A stretch of 26,110 nt of DNA, from positions 1 through 26,110 of the forward strand of contig JBNAWB010000029.1 in NCBI GenBank assembly GCA_049699975.1, given 5' to 3'. A model generated the notes under the pieces. It searched no databases. It saw only the letters and a list, made by a program, of their open reading frames with translations, and was not told the DNA's origin. The position numbers and the translations under genes were made by a program. Below, piece by piece: positions 6,585 to 15,060 of the stretch (positions within the stretch are counted from its first letter, which is position 1; the number at the start of each line of letters is the position of its first letter). The stretch comes from CAZAGD01 sp049699975 (GTDB lineage: Bacteria; Desulfobacterota; SM23-61).

Positions 6585-9263
6585 ATGATTCGCGAATACT
6601 CGATCTCCAAATATCTGCTTTGCTGTTTGTTGATTATCGTTTTTTATTCTATAGGCTGGGCTAAATTTACTTGGGCGCTTAATGCCGAAGAATCAGCTAA
6701 GCCTATTAAAGCCCTTTCCGAACACGCTGTTTCCATGGATATGATCTGGACTTTAATAGCCGCTTTTCTCATTTTTTTGATGCAGGCTGGTTTTACCTTG
6801 GTCGAAGTAGGTTTTACGCGGGCCAAGAATGCCGGCCATGTAGTCATGAAAAATATTATTGATTTTGCTGTCGGCGCAATGGGGTTTTTCTTTTTAGGTT
6901 ACGGCTTGATGTTTGGCAGCAGTTTAGGAGGATTTTTAGGCACCAGTGATTTTTTGTTGAGTCACCTTACCCAGAGCGGGCAAATAGATAATTGGAAATT
7001 TGCTAATTTAATGTTTCAAGTTGTTTTTGCGGCCACGGCAGCCACGATCGTTTCCGGGGCTTTGAGTGAGCGGACTAAATTTATCGGTTATCTCTGTTAT
7101 AGTGTGCTGATCAGTTCTTTAATATATCCAATCGTCGGCCATTGGATTTGGGGAGGCGGATGGCTGGCCAGAAAAGGAATGATAGACTTTTCTGGCTCTA
7201 CCGTGGTGCACTCTGTAGGAGGTTGGGTATCTTTAGCCGGAATTCTGGTCTTAGGCCCACGTCTCGGAAGATATAACCGGGATGGTTCCGTTAATCCTTT
7301 TCCCGGCCATAATATGCCCTTAGTGGCCTTAGGGGTTTTTATTCTGTGGTTTGGTTGGTTTGGGTTTAACACAGGCAATACGCTATCGGCTACCAATCCA
7401 AGTATCGCCCTGATTGCGGTTAATACTATTTTAGCAGGAGCAAGCGGTGCTCTGAGCACCATGATTTTGACCTGGACCCGGCAAGGGAAGCCGGATGTGA
7501 GTCTGACGCTTAATGGCGTGCTGGGCGGACTTGTTTCTTGTACGGGAGGCATTGCGATAATCAGTCCTTTTAGCGCCACCATTATTGGCTTGATCTCCGG
7601 ATTTGTTCTTTATTGCTCTTTGAAAGGCTTAGAGCGTTTACGCATTGATGATCCAGTAGGAGCGATTTCCGTACACGGGGCCAATGGCCTTTGGGGAACT
7701 TTGGCCGTGGGCCTTTTTGCCCAGGATAAATATGTAGAAAATAGCCTGGGTTATAGCTTAAATGGTTTGTTTTTTGGAGGAGGTCTGGACCTCCTTTTGG
7801 TGCAAAGCCAGGGGGTCTTGTTTGTTTTCCTCTGGGCCTTTCCTGTAGCCTGGTTATTTTTCAAGACCCTCAACTCTACTATAGGCCTAAGAGTTTCTCC
7901 AGAAGAAGAAATAAGGGGATTAGATTTCGGCGAACACTCCATGACCTCTTATCCCTTTTTTGATGAATTGCAGAAAAAACAGGAAGAGATCGTGGAAGAA
8001 CTTAAAAGGGTAAGAGAACTTTCTGCCCTCCACGAAATCGGGATGTCGATGCACACCTTAAATTTAGAAGAAATTTTGGAATTAATCTTGAAAGGAGTAA
8101 CGCAGGGGATCGGTTTCGACCGGGCGCGCTTATACTTACTCGATGAAGAAAAAAAGCAATTGAATTGTAAAGTGGCCGTGGGCATAGATAAAGATAAAAT
8201 TCAAAATATCAGCTTGCCCTATGATGCCCAAGATAATATTTTATCCCGAGCGATTAAAGAGAGACGGCCTTTTATTGTGGAAGATGCCCGCCGGGATCCA
8301 CGCGTAAACAGAGATTTAATAACTTTTTTAGATGTAAGATCTTTGGCAGCAGTGCCTCTGTTATCCCGCCAGAAGGTCTTAGGGGGAATCGCGGCCGACA
8401 ATTTGACGAGCGATGATCATATTAGTGAGAAAAAGCTGCAATCTTTAATGATTTTTGCTAATCAGGCGGCCTTGGCCTTAGAAAATGCCTTAATGTATGA
8501 AGAACTAAAGGCTTTTAGTAGCCAGCTCGAAGAAAGAGTAAAAAAAGCGGCGGCGGAATTACAGCAGACGCAGGAACAGCTTATGCGGTCGGAGAAGTTG
8601 GCCACCTTGGGGCAATTATCTGCTGGAATTGCCCATGAAATTCGTAACCCTTTAACTAGTATTAAAATTTTAATCCATTCTTTGGTCGATGAAGAAGCCA
8701 CTCCCGCGTCCAGAGAGAAAGACTTAGCCGTAATCGAATCAGAAATTGAAAGAGTTAATAAAATAATTCGCCAATTTCTTGATTTTGCTCGCCCGCGCCC
8801 GCCGGCCTTGCGCAAAATCGATCTGCATAAGCTTTTGGAAGAAACTCTCCATTTAATAACTTATGAATTAGAGGCTCAAGAAATAATCCTGGAAAAGAAT
8901 TTTCGGGATAAAAATCCTTATGTGGCGGTGGACGCAGAACAAATGAAGCAAGTTTTTTTGAATATCCTCCTGAACGCCGTCCAAGCTATGCCCCAGGGGG
9001 GAAAATTGGCGGTGGCTACTTTCCGAGAAAATTCTGCCTCTGGCGGCGAGGAATTAGTAATTTCTTTTCGAGATTCTGGAGAAGGAATACCGCCGGAGAT
9101 AAAAGAAAAAATTTTTGAGCCCTTTTTTAGTACCAAGGAAGAAGGCATAGGATTAGGACTGCCCATTGTTCAAAGGATAATTGAAGAGCATAAGGGAAAG
9201 ATTAAAGTAGAGAGTTATCCCCCAAAAGGAACAACTTTTTATATTTATTTACCCATAGCGTAG
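6585..9263 (+). CDS. Ammonium transporter-GAF-histidine kinase fusion sensor
   Basis: 892 aa. An N-terminal signal-like segment ends near ALNA. An 11-helix Amt/Rh domain (about 45-440) keeps both pore histidines, H209 (in TVVHSVGG) and H364 (in SVHGANG). A GAF domain spans about 484-642. A coiled coil leads to a HisKA domain with the phospho-accepting H684 (GIAHEIRNPL) and a HATPase domain with the N box (NILLNAVQAMPQGG), DSGEGIP and GLGLPIVQ motifs. Amt-kinase fusions of this type are known, for example in anammox bacteria, and are thought to sense ammonium through the Amt module. No separate NtrB is present, and the NtrC-type regulator begins 8 nt downstream, so this is its likely kinase. 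The start has a weak ribosome site. What the GAF domain adds is unknown. Confidence 0.92.
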   Translation: MIREYSISKYLLCCLLIIVFYSIGWAKFTWALNAEESAKPIKALSEHAVSMDMIWTLIAAFLIFLMQAGFTLVEVGFTRAKNAGHVVMKNIIDFAVGAMGFFFLGYGLMFGSSLGGFLGTSDFLLSHLTQSGQIDNWKFANLMFQVVFAATAATIVSGALSERTKFIGYLCYSVLISSLIYPIVGHWIWGGGWLARKGMIDFSGSTVVHSVGGWVSLAGILVLGPRLGRYNRDGSVNPFPGHNMPLVALGVFILWFGWFGFNTGNTLSATNPSIALIAVNTILAGASGALSTMILTWTRQGKPDVSLTLNGVLGGLVSCTGGIAIISPFSATIIGLISGFVLYCSLKGLERLRIDDPVGAISVHGANGLWGTLAVGLFAQDKYVENSLGYSLNGLFFGGGLDLLLVQSQGVLFVFLWAFPVAWLFFKTLNSTIGLRVSPEEEIRGLDFGEHSMTSYPFFDELQKKQEEIVEELKRVRELSALHEIGMSMHTLNLEEILELILKGVTQGIGFDRARLYLLDEEKKQLNCKVAVGIDKDKIQNISLPYDAQDNILSRAIKERRPFIVEDARRDPRVNRDLITFLDVRSLAAVPLLSRQKVLGGIAADNLTSDDHISEKKLQSLMIFANQAALALENALMYEELKAFSSQLEERVKKAAAELQQTQEQLMRSEKLATLGQLSAGIAHEIRNPLTSIKILIHSLVDEEATPASREKDLAVIESEIERVNKIIRQFLDFARPRPPALRKIDLHKLLEETLHLITYELEAQEIILEKNFRDKNPYVAVDAEQMKQVFLNILLNAVQAMPQGGKLAVATFRENSASGGEELVISFRDSGEGIPPEIKEKIFEPFFSTKEEGIGLGLPIVQRIIEEHKGKIKVESYPPKGTTFYIYLPIA

Positions 9264-9271
9264 GTCAAGAT

Positions 9272-10711
9272 ATGGCCAGAGTATTAATTGTTGATGATGA
9301 CCAGAGTATGCGTTATTCATTGACGCGCCTACTGCAAGCAGATGGCTTGGAGGTCCTCGCGGGCAAGAATGGCGCAGAAGCCCTCCAGCTCTTTGCCGAG
9401 CATAAGCCAGATTTGGTCATTATGGACATAAGGATGCCTGGGCTGAGTGGAATAGAAGTTTTAAAAATGATAAAAGAGCAAGATCCTAAAGCCTTAGTAA
9501 TTCTAATGACCGCATTTGGCACCACTGATACGGCTATCGAAGCCATGAAGTTTGGGGCCTTTGATTATATCCTCAAACCCTTCGCTGTGCCCCAGATGAA
9601 GAGGTTAGTGGTGCGGGCCCTGGAAGTATCGCAGATGATGAAAAAAGTAGTTTCTTGGGTTGGCCAGCCCCAAGAAAGTGGCGAAGGAGAAGCCATTGTA
9701 GGTTCTTCTTTGGCTATGCAAGAAATTTATAAAATTATTGGACAGGTAGCGCCGACAGAGGTTACGGTGCTTTTGCGAGGCGAAAGCGGCACCGGGAAAG
9801 AATTAATTGCCCGAGCTATATATCACCACAGCCGCCGGGCTGATAAACCTTTTTTGCCCGTGAATTGTGCGGCCATACCCGAAACCCTTTTGGAAAGCGA
9901 GCTTTTTGGTCATGAAAAGGGAGCTTTTACTGGAGCGCTAACGCGCCGGATTGGCAAATTTGAACAGGCTCAGGGAGGGACCATTTTTCTTGATGAAATA
10001 GGAGATATGACTCCAGCCACTCAGGCTAAAATTTTGCGCGTTTTGCAAGATGGCCAGTTCGAAAGATTAGGAGGGAGTGAACGTATTACGGTTAATGTAC
10101 GGCTAATTGCGGCTACCAATAAGGATCTGGAAAAAGCCATCAGGGAAGGTAGTTTCCGGCAGGATTTATATTACCGTTTGCAAGTAGTTACCATCTTTCT
10201 TCCTCCTTTACGAGAACGAAAAGAAGATATACCAGAGTTAGTAAGTTATTTTTTAAAGAAGTTTGGTTCCCAAATTAACCCCCAGGCGACTGAAATCTCT
10301 GCGGAGGCCTTAGAAAAATTAATGCGTTACTCCTGGCCAGGTAACGTCCGGGAATTAGAAAATGTTATCAAGCGCGGATTAGTCTTAGCGCGAGGCTCCG
10401 CTCTCCTCCCTGAAGATTTTCCCTTAGAAGACACCCGGACCATAGATCTGCAAAAGCAAATGGATTTGGAAGAAAAATTAGAGCGGCTCATGGAGCCGGT
10501 CTTCAGAGAGCTTAAAGAATTAGCTCGGTCTGCTGGACAAATAGATTTTATTTCCGTGATCGAGAAGATGCTCATAAAAAAAGCTCTCCAGGAGACAAAA
10601 GGGAATCAAGTCCAGGCGGCGACTCTCTTAGGGATTAATCGTAACACCTTGCGTTCTAAGATGGAACGTTATAGGATCAGAAAAGATGTAACCATTGGGG
10701 AGGATGAATAA
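9272..10711 (+). CDS. NtrC-family sigma54-dependent response regulator
   Basis: 479 aa. The receiver domain (1-120) has phospho-acceptor D52 (VIMDIRMPG), acidic D8-D10 and the late K of LKPF. The AAA+ domain (about 143-375) has Walker A GESGTGKE, the sigma54-contact loop GAFTGA, Walker B GGTIFLDEIGDM and the WPGNVRELENV sensor region. The Fis-type HTH at the end contains LGINRNTLRSKMERYRI. It should bind upstream enhancers and activate sigma54 promoters when phosphorylated by the adjacent Amt-kinase. The candidate -24/-12 sites at 13324, 18001 and 3601 are plausible targets. The 8-nt spacing to the kinase gene implies one operon. Confidence 0.93.
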   Translation: MARVLIVDDDQSMRYSLTRLLQADGLEVLAGKNGAEALQLFAEHKPDLVIMDIRMPGLSGIEVLKMIKEQDPKALVILMTAFGTTDTAIEAMKFGAFDYILKPFAVPQMKRLVVRALEVSQMMKKVVSWVGQPQESGEGEAIVGSSLAMQEIYKIIGQVAPTEVTVLLRGESGTGKELIARAIYHHSRRADKPFLPVNCAAIPETLLESELFGHEKGAFTGALTRRIGKFEQAQGGTIFLDEIGDMTPATQAKILRVLQDGQFERLGGSERITVNVRLIAATNKDLEKAIREGSFRQDLYYRLQVVTIFLPPLRERKEDIPELVSYFLKKFGSQINPQATEISAEALEKLMRYSWPGNVRELENVIKRGLVLARGSALLPEDFPLEDTRTIDLQKQMDLEEKLERLMEPVFRELKELARSAGQIDFISVIEKMLIKKALQETKGNQVQAATLLGINRNTLRSKMERYRIRKDVTIGEDE

Positions 10712-10732
10712 AAAAGTAGAAAGGAGAAAAAT

Positions 10733-11569
10733 ATGGCCCTAAATTTTGAGGCGGTGGGTAAAGTTTTTGGTCCTTATGAATTTACTTATGAAGAAAGGGA
10801 TTTAATTATTTATGCTCTGGGGATAGGCTTTACTAAGGATGATTTGACCTATGTTTATGAGGGAGCTAAGGATTTTAAAGCTTTTCCTACCTTTGGAGTG
10901 ATCCTGCCGGCCAATGCGGGAGCAGAAGCCTTCCTTTCTACGAAAGCCAATTTTGCGATGGTGGTCCATGGGGAGCAAACCCTGCAGCTCCATAATCCTC
11001 TTCCCCGCAGAGGAACAGTGTTAACTACCACTGTAATCGAAGGTATATATGACAAAGGATCTGGAGCGCTCATCGTCATGCGCTTTGATTCGCAGGATAA
11101 AAATGGTACCCCTTTATGTACCAATTGGGCTGGAGTTTTTGTTCGCGGAGCAGGAGGGTTTGGCGGTCCTGCGCAACCCAAAAAAGAGATACCATCTCTT
11201 CCGGCTCAAGATCCTGATCATGTTTTTTGGGCTCCTACCGATCCAAACCAGGCTGCTCTTTATCGGATGTCCGGCGATCGCAACCCGCTGCACATTGACC
11301 CGGCCGTAGCTAAAGCCGTAGGTTTTGCCCAACCTATTCTTCACGGCCTTTGTACCTATGGAGTGGTTTGCCGTTGTTTTGTAAAAGAAGTATGGCAAGG
11401 AGATGCTGACCGGATAAAATCGTATGCCGCTCGTTTCAGCGCGCCGGTCATTCCCGGAGAGAAGCTCCAGGTAAAAGTATGGTCCCCCGGCAGCAACTTG
11501 TATCTTTTAGAGGCCTATAACGATAGAGGACAGGCTGTCTTGCGCAACGGAGTAATAGAGGGTAGGTAA
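10733..11569 (+). CDS. MaoC-type (R)-specific enoyl-CoA hydratase
   Basis: 278 aa, double hot-dog fold. The N-terminal half matches the MaoC dehydratase N domain. The C-terminal half carries the hydratase-2 motif MSGDRNPLHIDPAVAKAVGF, whose Asp and His are the catalytic pair, followed by PILHGLCTYG. The likely reaction is hydration of trans-2-enoyl-CoA to (R)-3-hydroxyacyl-CoA. It begins 21 bp after the NtrC-like gene with a good AAGGAG (10721-10726), so it may be read through from the regulator operon, although its role has no clear link to nitrogen. The next gene is convergent. Confidence 0.88.
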   Translation: MALNFEAVGKVFGPYEFTYEERDLIIYALGIGFTKDDLTYVYEGAKDFKAFPTFGVILPANAGAEAFLSTKANFAMVVHGEQTLQLHNPLPRRGTVLTTTVIEGIYDKGSGALIVMRFDSQDKNGTPLCTNWAGVFVRGAGGFGGPAQPKKEIPSLPAQDPDHVFWAPTDPNQAALYRMSGDRNPLHIDPAVAKAVGFAQPILHGLCTYGVVCRCFVKEVWQGDADRIKSYAARFSAPVIPGEKLQVKVWSPGSNLYLLEAYNDRGQAVLRNGVIEGR

Positions 11570-11629
11570 ATTATCAGTGCAAAAATCGCCGCGCACGCCA
11601 AGAAAATTAGTTTAAAAATAGAATCAAAG

Positions 11630-12628
11630 TCAAGCTGGTGGAATGACCTCCACAGGACGAACTTCTTTTAAGGTAATAGCTTCGGCCGGACAAGTTATGG
11701 TGCATACGCCACATCCCACACATTTTTCAGGAATGATGCGGGCCCGCGGTTCCTGCCCCTCTAATATAATGGCGCCAAAAAAGCAGCGCTCTAAACAAAC
11801 GCCGCAACCTAAACACTCTTCAGAGTTGACCAAAGCTTGGAATCGACTGGGATCAACAAATTTGCGGGGATTGGGCAGCTTCCAATTAATACAACAATCG
11901 CGGCAGCAGTTGCAAATAATGTGGTCAACTTTTTGGCGATTATCAACTATATGGATTAAGCCTTCTTTTTCTGCTAAATGCAGAATGTTCATGGCTTCTT
12001 CTTTAGATATGGCGCGGCCTGTTCCTCTTTGGAGGGCATAATCAGCAGCTCGATTCACTTGAATACACACCTCCACGGGCTTGCCACATTTTCCATCAAC
12101 TACCCGACATGTGCAGCGCGTAACCGCTAAATTTCTGGCTTGATTAACTATTTCGCGCACATCTTCAAAGGCTAAAACTTTAGCTTTTGCTTCAATGGTG
12201 GCGCCCACGGGGATAACGCGGACCGCTGGCTTGGGTAGAAAGGCTTCCACCACTCTCCCAAAGTCGGCCCATTCTTTTTCTGTATATTCTTTCCAAAGGT
12301 CAAGAAATTCCCGCGTGGCCCCGGTCCAAAGGACTGAGCTATCGTGAAATTGAGGAACAGTTTTAACTCGATAATATTTTGGTTCGCCCTCTTTCTTTGA
12401 TTGAAAAATTAACCCTTTTTGGAATAAGTTCTGAATCAGGGGTTCGACTTCTACTTGAGAAATACCGCTTTTGGCGGCCAATTCCGAAGCCGTGGCCGGC
12501 GGGAAAGCGTTCATAAGGATTTTAATTTCCTTTTCATCGGCAATTTTTTTAATAATCTGCGGCAAAATCTTTGATTGGCCACCGCCTATAATTTTGGAAA
12601 ATTCTTCATAGAGCGTGTCTCCATCCAT
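11630..12628 (-). CDS. Winged-helix/ferredoxin fusion protein (two [4Fe-4S])
   Basis: 332 aa. Residues about 25-95 look like a winged-helix domain (ATASELAAKSGISQVEVEPL, then an FQKGLIFQSKKEGEPKYYR wing). A middle region is rich in cysteines (TRCTCRVVDGKCGK, then CNCCRDCCIN). The C-terminus holds two standard ferredoxin motifs (CLGCGVCLERC and CVGCGVCTITCP). Proteins of this layout are frequent in anaerobes and generally annotated only as 4Fe-4S proteins. It could be a redox-responsive regulator or an electron carrier with an HTH-like fold; sequence alone does not decide. The start is supported by AAAGGAG upstream. It is divergent from the lipoprotein gene across about 200 bp. Confidence 0.82.
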   Translation of the reverse strand: MDGDTLYEEFSKIIGGGQSKILPQIIKKIADEKEIKILMNAFPPATASELAAKSGISQVEVEPLIQNLFQKGLIFQSKKEGEPKYYRVKTVPQFHDSSVLWTGATREFLDLWKEYTEKEWADFGRVVEAFLPKPAVRVIPVGATIEAKAKVLAFEDVREIVNQARNLAVTRCTCRVVDGKCGKPVEVCIQVNRAADYALQRGTGRAISKEEAMNILHLAEKEGLIHIVDNRQKVDHIICNCCRDCCINWKLPNPRKFVDPSRFQALVNSEECLGCGVCLERCFFGAIILEGQEPRARIIPEKCVGCGVCTITCPAEAITLKEVRPVEVIPPA

Positions 12629-12752
12629 ATTTTTAATTCTCTCCTTTAGCCTCTAAATAATTCCCCAACCCTATATCTGAGCGAAGGCTGTGACATTTAT
12701 TAATAAATGAGCACATTAAATATTTTATTCTTTTCTGTTTTTTGCCTTACAC

Positions 12753-12771
12753 TTTAGAACCATGTTCCAAA
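12753..12771. promoter_or_regulatory. 19-bp dyad, candidate operator in a divergent region
   Basis: TTTAGAAC (12753-12760), CAT, GTTCCAAA (12764-12771). The arms are 8 bp with a single mismatch. The dyad lies between the winged-helix/ferredoxin gene and the lipoprotein gene, where a regulator binding both ways would be expected. The winged-helix protein itself is a candidate binder (inference). Confidence 0.35.
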
Positions 12772-12832
12772 TTTAAACTAACTTAAAATTTATTCTTTCG
12801 TCAATTAAAAATTAGTGGTAGGCTTACATATT

Positions 12833-13134
12833 ATGAAAGCATGCTTAATTAAAAGCCTTTTATTAATAATTCTCGCTTTAAGCTTTGGGTGTGCACCTTT
12901 GGAAAAGATCTCGGAGAAAATTCTTTCCAAAGATACATATTCGCGCCTTTATAAATTAGATTTTTATAGTTTTCATCCCAAGCTTAATTCTTTTCTCCAA
13001 GAATATGCCCGAAAGAATAAAGGAAGTTCCTTTCAAATTCGCCTTTTGGGAAGGGAAGAAGTTATTTGGCGGGGCATATTTAAAATGAAAAATTCTCCAG
13101 AGAGTTTTCCGGTGGAAATTTCCAGCAAGGATGC
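12833..13134 (+). CDS. Putative lipoprotein, 3' part lost in assembly gap
   Basis: The 100 visible residues begin with a lipoprotein signal MKACLIKSLLLIILALSFGC, with the lipobox Cys at position 20. The mature part is charged and unrecognised (SRLYKLDFYSFHPKLNSFLQ and LGREEVIWRGIF are typical stretches). It is probably anchored in the membrane. The reading frame runs into 100 N at 13135, so the C-terminus and true length are unknown; the few codons after the gap cannot be assigned. A GTG 18 nt upstream is possible but would spoil the signal peptide. I do not recognise the family. Confidence 0.6.
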
Positions 13135-13234
13135 NNNNNNNNNNNNNNNNNNNNNNNNNNNNNNNNNNNNNNNNNNNNNNNNNNNNNNNNNNNNNNNNNN
13201 NNNNNNNNNNNNNNNNNNNNNNNNNNNNNNNNNN
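13135..13234. other. Assembly gap (100 N)
   Basis: A run of exactly 100 N is the conventional filler for a scaffold join of unknown size. The lipoprotein gene is interrupted here, and genes could be missing between it and amt. Confidence 0.98.
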
Positions 13235-13323
13235 AAAAATTTTTCTAAGAATTTTTAACGAAATTAAAGCCCTTATCATGCAATTCTATTGGCTTTTTTA
13301 CAAAAAATAATCTTTCCTCAAGC

Positions 13324-13340
13324 TTGGCATCCTCCTTGAA
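13324..13340 (+). promoter_or_regulatory. Candidate sigma54 (-24/-12) promoter of amt-glnK-glnD
   Basis: TTGGCATCCTCCTTGAA has GG and GA separated by exactly 10 nt and TTGGCA/TTG in register with the sigma54 consensus. The expected C of the -12 GC is A. It lies 49 bp before the amt ATG, a normal distance. An NtrC-type activator is encoded in the window and amt is a classic NtrC target. Confidence 0.6.
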
Positions 13341-13388
13341 TTCCTCCGGTAAATAAAAACTTTTATAAAAATTAAAGTGGAGGCAAAT

Positions 13389-14618
13389 ATGGGCAAGATA
13401 GATCCAGGAGATACAGCCTTGTTATTGACTTCGGCAGCTCTTGTTCTTTTAATGACGCCGGGGTTAGCCCTTTTCTATGGAGGAATGGTGCGGGCCAAAA
13501 ATGTATTGGGAACAATTATGCCTAGCTTTTTTATTATGGCCTTGGTGACCATTCAGTGGGTAATATTTGGCTATAGCTTGGCTTTTGGACCTGACTTTGG
13601 CGGAATTATAGGAAGCCTTTCCTGGTTTGGATTGAAAGGAGTGGGCTTAGACCCGCATCCCGATTATGCCCCGACTGTTCCTCATCAAGCATTTATGATC
13701 TTTCAAACCATGTTCGCCATAATAACTCCGGCTTTAATTACTGGGGCGGTCGCCGAAAGAATGAAGTTTAAGACTTTCGTGCTTTTTACTCTTATGTGGA
13801 GCACCTTAGTTTATGATCCTTTAGCGCATTGGGTGTGGGGGGTTAAGGGCTGGATGCGCGAAATGGGAGCTTTAGATTTCGCAGGAGGCACTGTGGTGCA
13901 CATAAATTCAGGAATCTCCGCCTTAGCTGCCGCACTCCTCATCGGCAAGAGAAAAGGGTATGGTTCAGAACCCATGGCGCCCCATAATCTGCCCATGACG
14001 ATCACGGGAGTGGGAATACTCTGGTTTGGTTGGTTTGGTTTTAATGCGGGCAGTGCTATTGGGGCTGGCAAATTAAGCGTGAGCGCTTTTGTCGCTACGC
14101 ATGAAGCTACAGCTGGGGCCGCTTTTTCTTGGTTGTTTATTGAATGGTTGATGAAAGGAAAACCGACTACCTTGGGCGGGGCCAGTGGGGCAGTAGCGGG
14201 ATTGGTGGCTATTACTCCTGCCTCTGGGTATGTGGGGCCTATTTCAGCTTTGCTTATTGGTCTGGGCGGCGGGATTTTCTGTTATTTGGCTGTTCTCATG
14301 AAGAACAAATTTGGGTATGATGATAGTTTAGATGTATTCGGTATCCATGGCATAGGAGGAACCTGGGGGGCAATGGCTACGGGATTGTTTGCTTCTAAGG
14401 CGATTAACGAAGCTGGTAATAATGGCTTGTTTTTGGGCAATCCGCAGTTATTAGGAGTACAAATAATCACCGTATTGGTAACTTGGGTCTATGCCTTTGG
14501 CGTTACTTTTATCTTGCTCAAAATTTTAGATCGGTTGATGGGGCTAAGGGTTAAAGAAGAGGAAGAAGAAGATGGTTTAGATTTAAGCCAACACAATGAA
14601 AAGGGGTATAATTTTTAA
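13389..14618 (+). CDS. amt: Ammonium transporter Amt
   Basis: 409 aa, the usual length for an Amt channel with 11 membrane helices and no appended domain. The pore histidines are H171 (GTVVHINSG) and H320 (GIHGIGGTWG). Other signatures are LFYGGMVRAKNVLGT, FGWFGFNAGS and the acidic C-terminal tail (EEEEEDGLDLSQH) that contacts PII. It imports ammonium across the inner membrane. The start is the ATG 5 nt after GGAGG (13379-13383); a GTG 12 nt earlier overlaps that ribosome site and is rejected. It is followed 58 bp later by a PII gene, the standard amtB-glnK pairing. Unlike the fused Amt at 6585, this copy is transport-only. Confidence 0.95.
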   Translation: MGKIDPGDTALLLTSAALVLLMTPGLALFYGGMVRAKNVLGTIMPSFFIMALVTIQWVIFGYSLAFGPDFGGIIGSLSWFGLKGVGLDPHPDYAPTVPHQAFMIFQTMFAIITPALITGAVAERMKFKTFVLFTLMWSTLVYDPLAHWVWGVKGWMREMGALDFAGGTVVHINSGISALAAALLIGKRKGYGSEPMAPHNLPMTITGVGILWFGWFGFNAGSAIGAGKLSVSAFVATHEATAGAAFSWLFIEWLMKGKPTTLGGASGAVAGLVAITPASGYVGPISALLIGLGGGIFCYLAVLMKNKFGYDDSLDVFGIHGIGGTWGAMATGLFASKAINEAGNNGLFLGNPQLLGVQIITVLVTWVYAFGVTFILLKILDRLMGLRVKEEEEEDGLDLSQHNEKGYNF

Positions 14619-14676
14619 GGACCAAACCCCAAATGTTGCCTTTCTGAATAAAAAAGAAGATGGGCGGGAGGTATAA

Positions 14677-15015
14677 ATGAAAAAAATAGAAGCGATCATT
14701 AAGCCGTTTAAATTGGATGAGGTGAAAAATGCCCTTAGTGCTGTTGCCGTGCAGGGCATGACTGTTACCGAAGTGCGGGGCTTTGGGAGGCAAAAGGGGC
14801 ACAAAGAAGTTTACCGCGGGGCTGAATATGTCGTGGAATTAGTTCCTAAAATTAAGATTGAAGTAGTGGTACCTGACCAAGTAGTCACCAGGGTTGTGGA
14901 AACAATAGCCAAGGCCGCTAAAACCGGAAAAATTGGAGACGGTAAGATCTTTGTCTTACCAGTGGAGGATGCGATAAGGATTAGGACGGGAGAACGTGGC
15001 GAAAACGCTTTATGA
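14677..15015 (+). CDS. glnK: PII nitrogen regulatory protein
   Basis: 112 aa, standard PII length. It has the uridylylation site Y51 in the T-loop (YRGAEYVVE), the B-loop TGKIGDGKIF with K90, and R101 and R103 in the C-loop. It should bind ATP/ADP and 2-oxoglutarate and gate the Amt channel encoded just upstream; uridylylation by the GlnD downstream is expected. The symbol glnK follows from the amt linkage; glnB is the alternative. GGGAGG 5 nt before the ATG supports the start. Confidence 0.95.
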   Translation: MKKIEAIIKPFKLDEVKNALSAVAVQGMTVTEVRGFGRQKGHKEVYRGAEYVVELVPKIKIEVVVPDQVVTRVVETIAKAAKTGKIGDGKIFVLPVEDAIRIRTGERGENAL

Positions 15016-15060
15016 ACCATAATAAGCGAATTAATCTCTTTTAAGAATTTGGAATGGAAG

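Noticed and set aside
6571..6587. TTGGCAATTGG as a sigma54 promoter of the Amt-kinase gene
   Set aside because: No GC or GA lies 10 nt after the GG, so the -12 element is missing.
7097..7582. 161-codon minus-strand open frame
   Set aside because: Lies wholly inside the Amt domain of the well-supported sensor fusion; composition and lack of a ribosome site mark it as a shadow.
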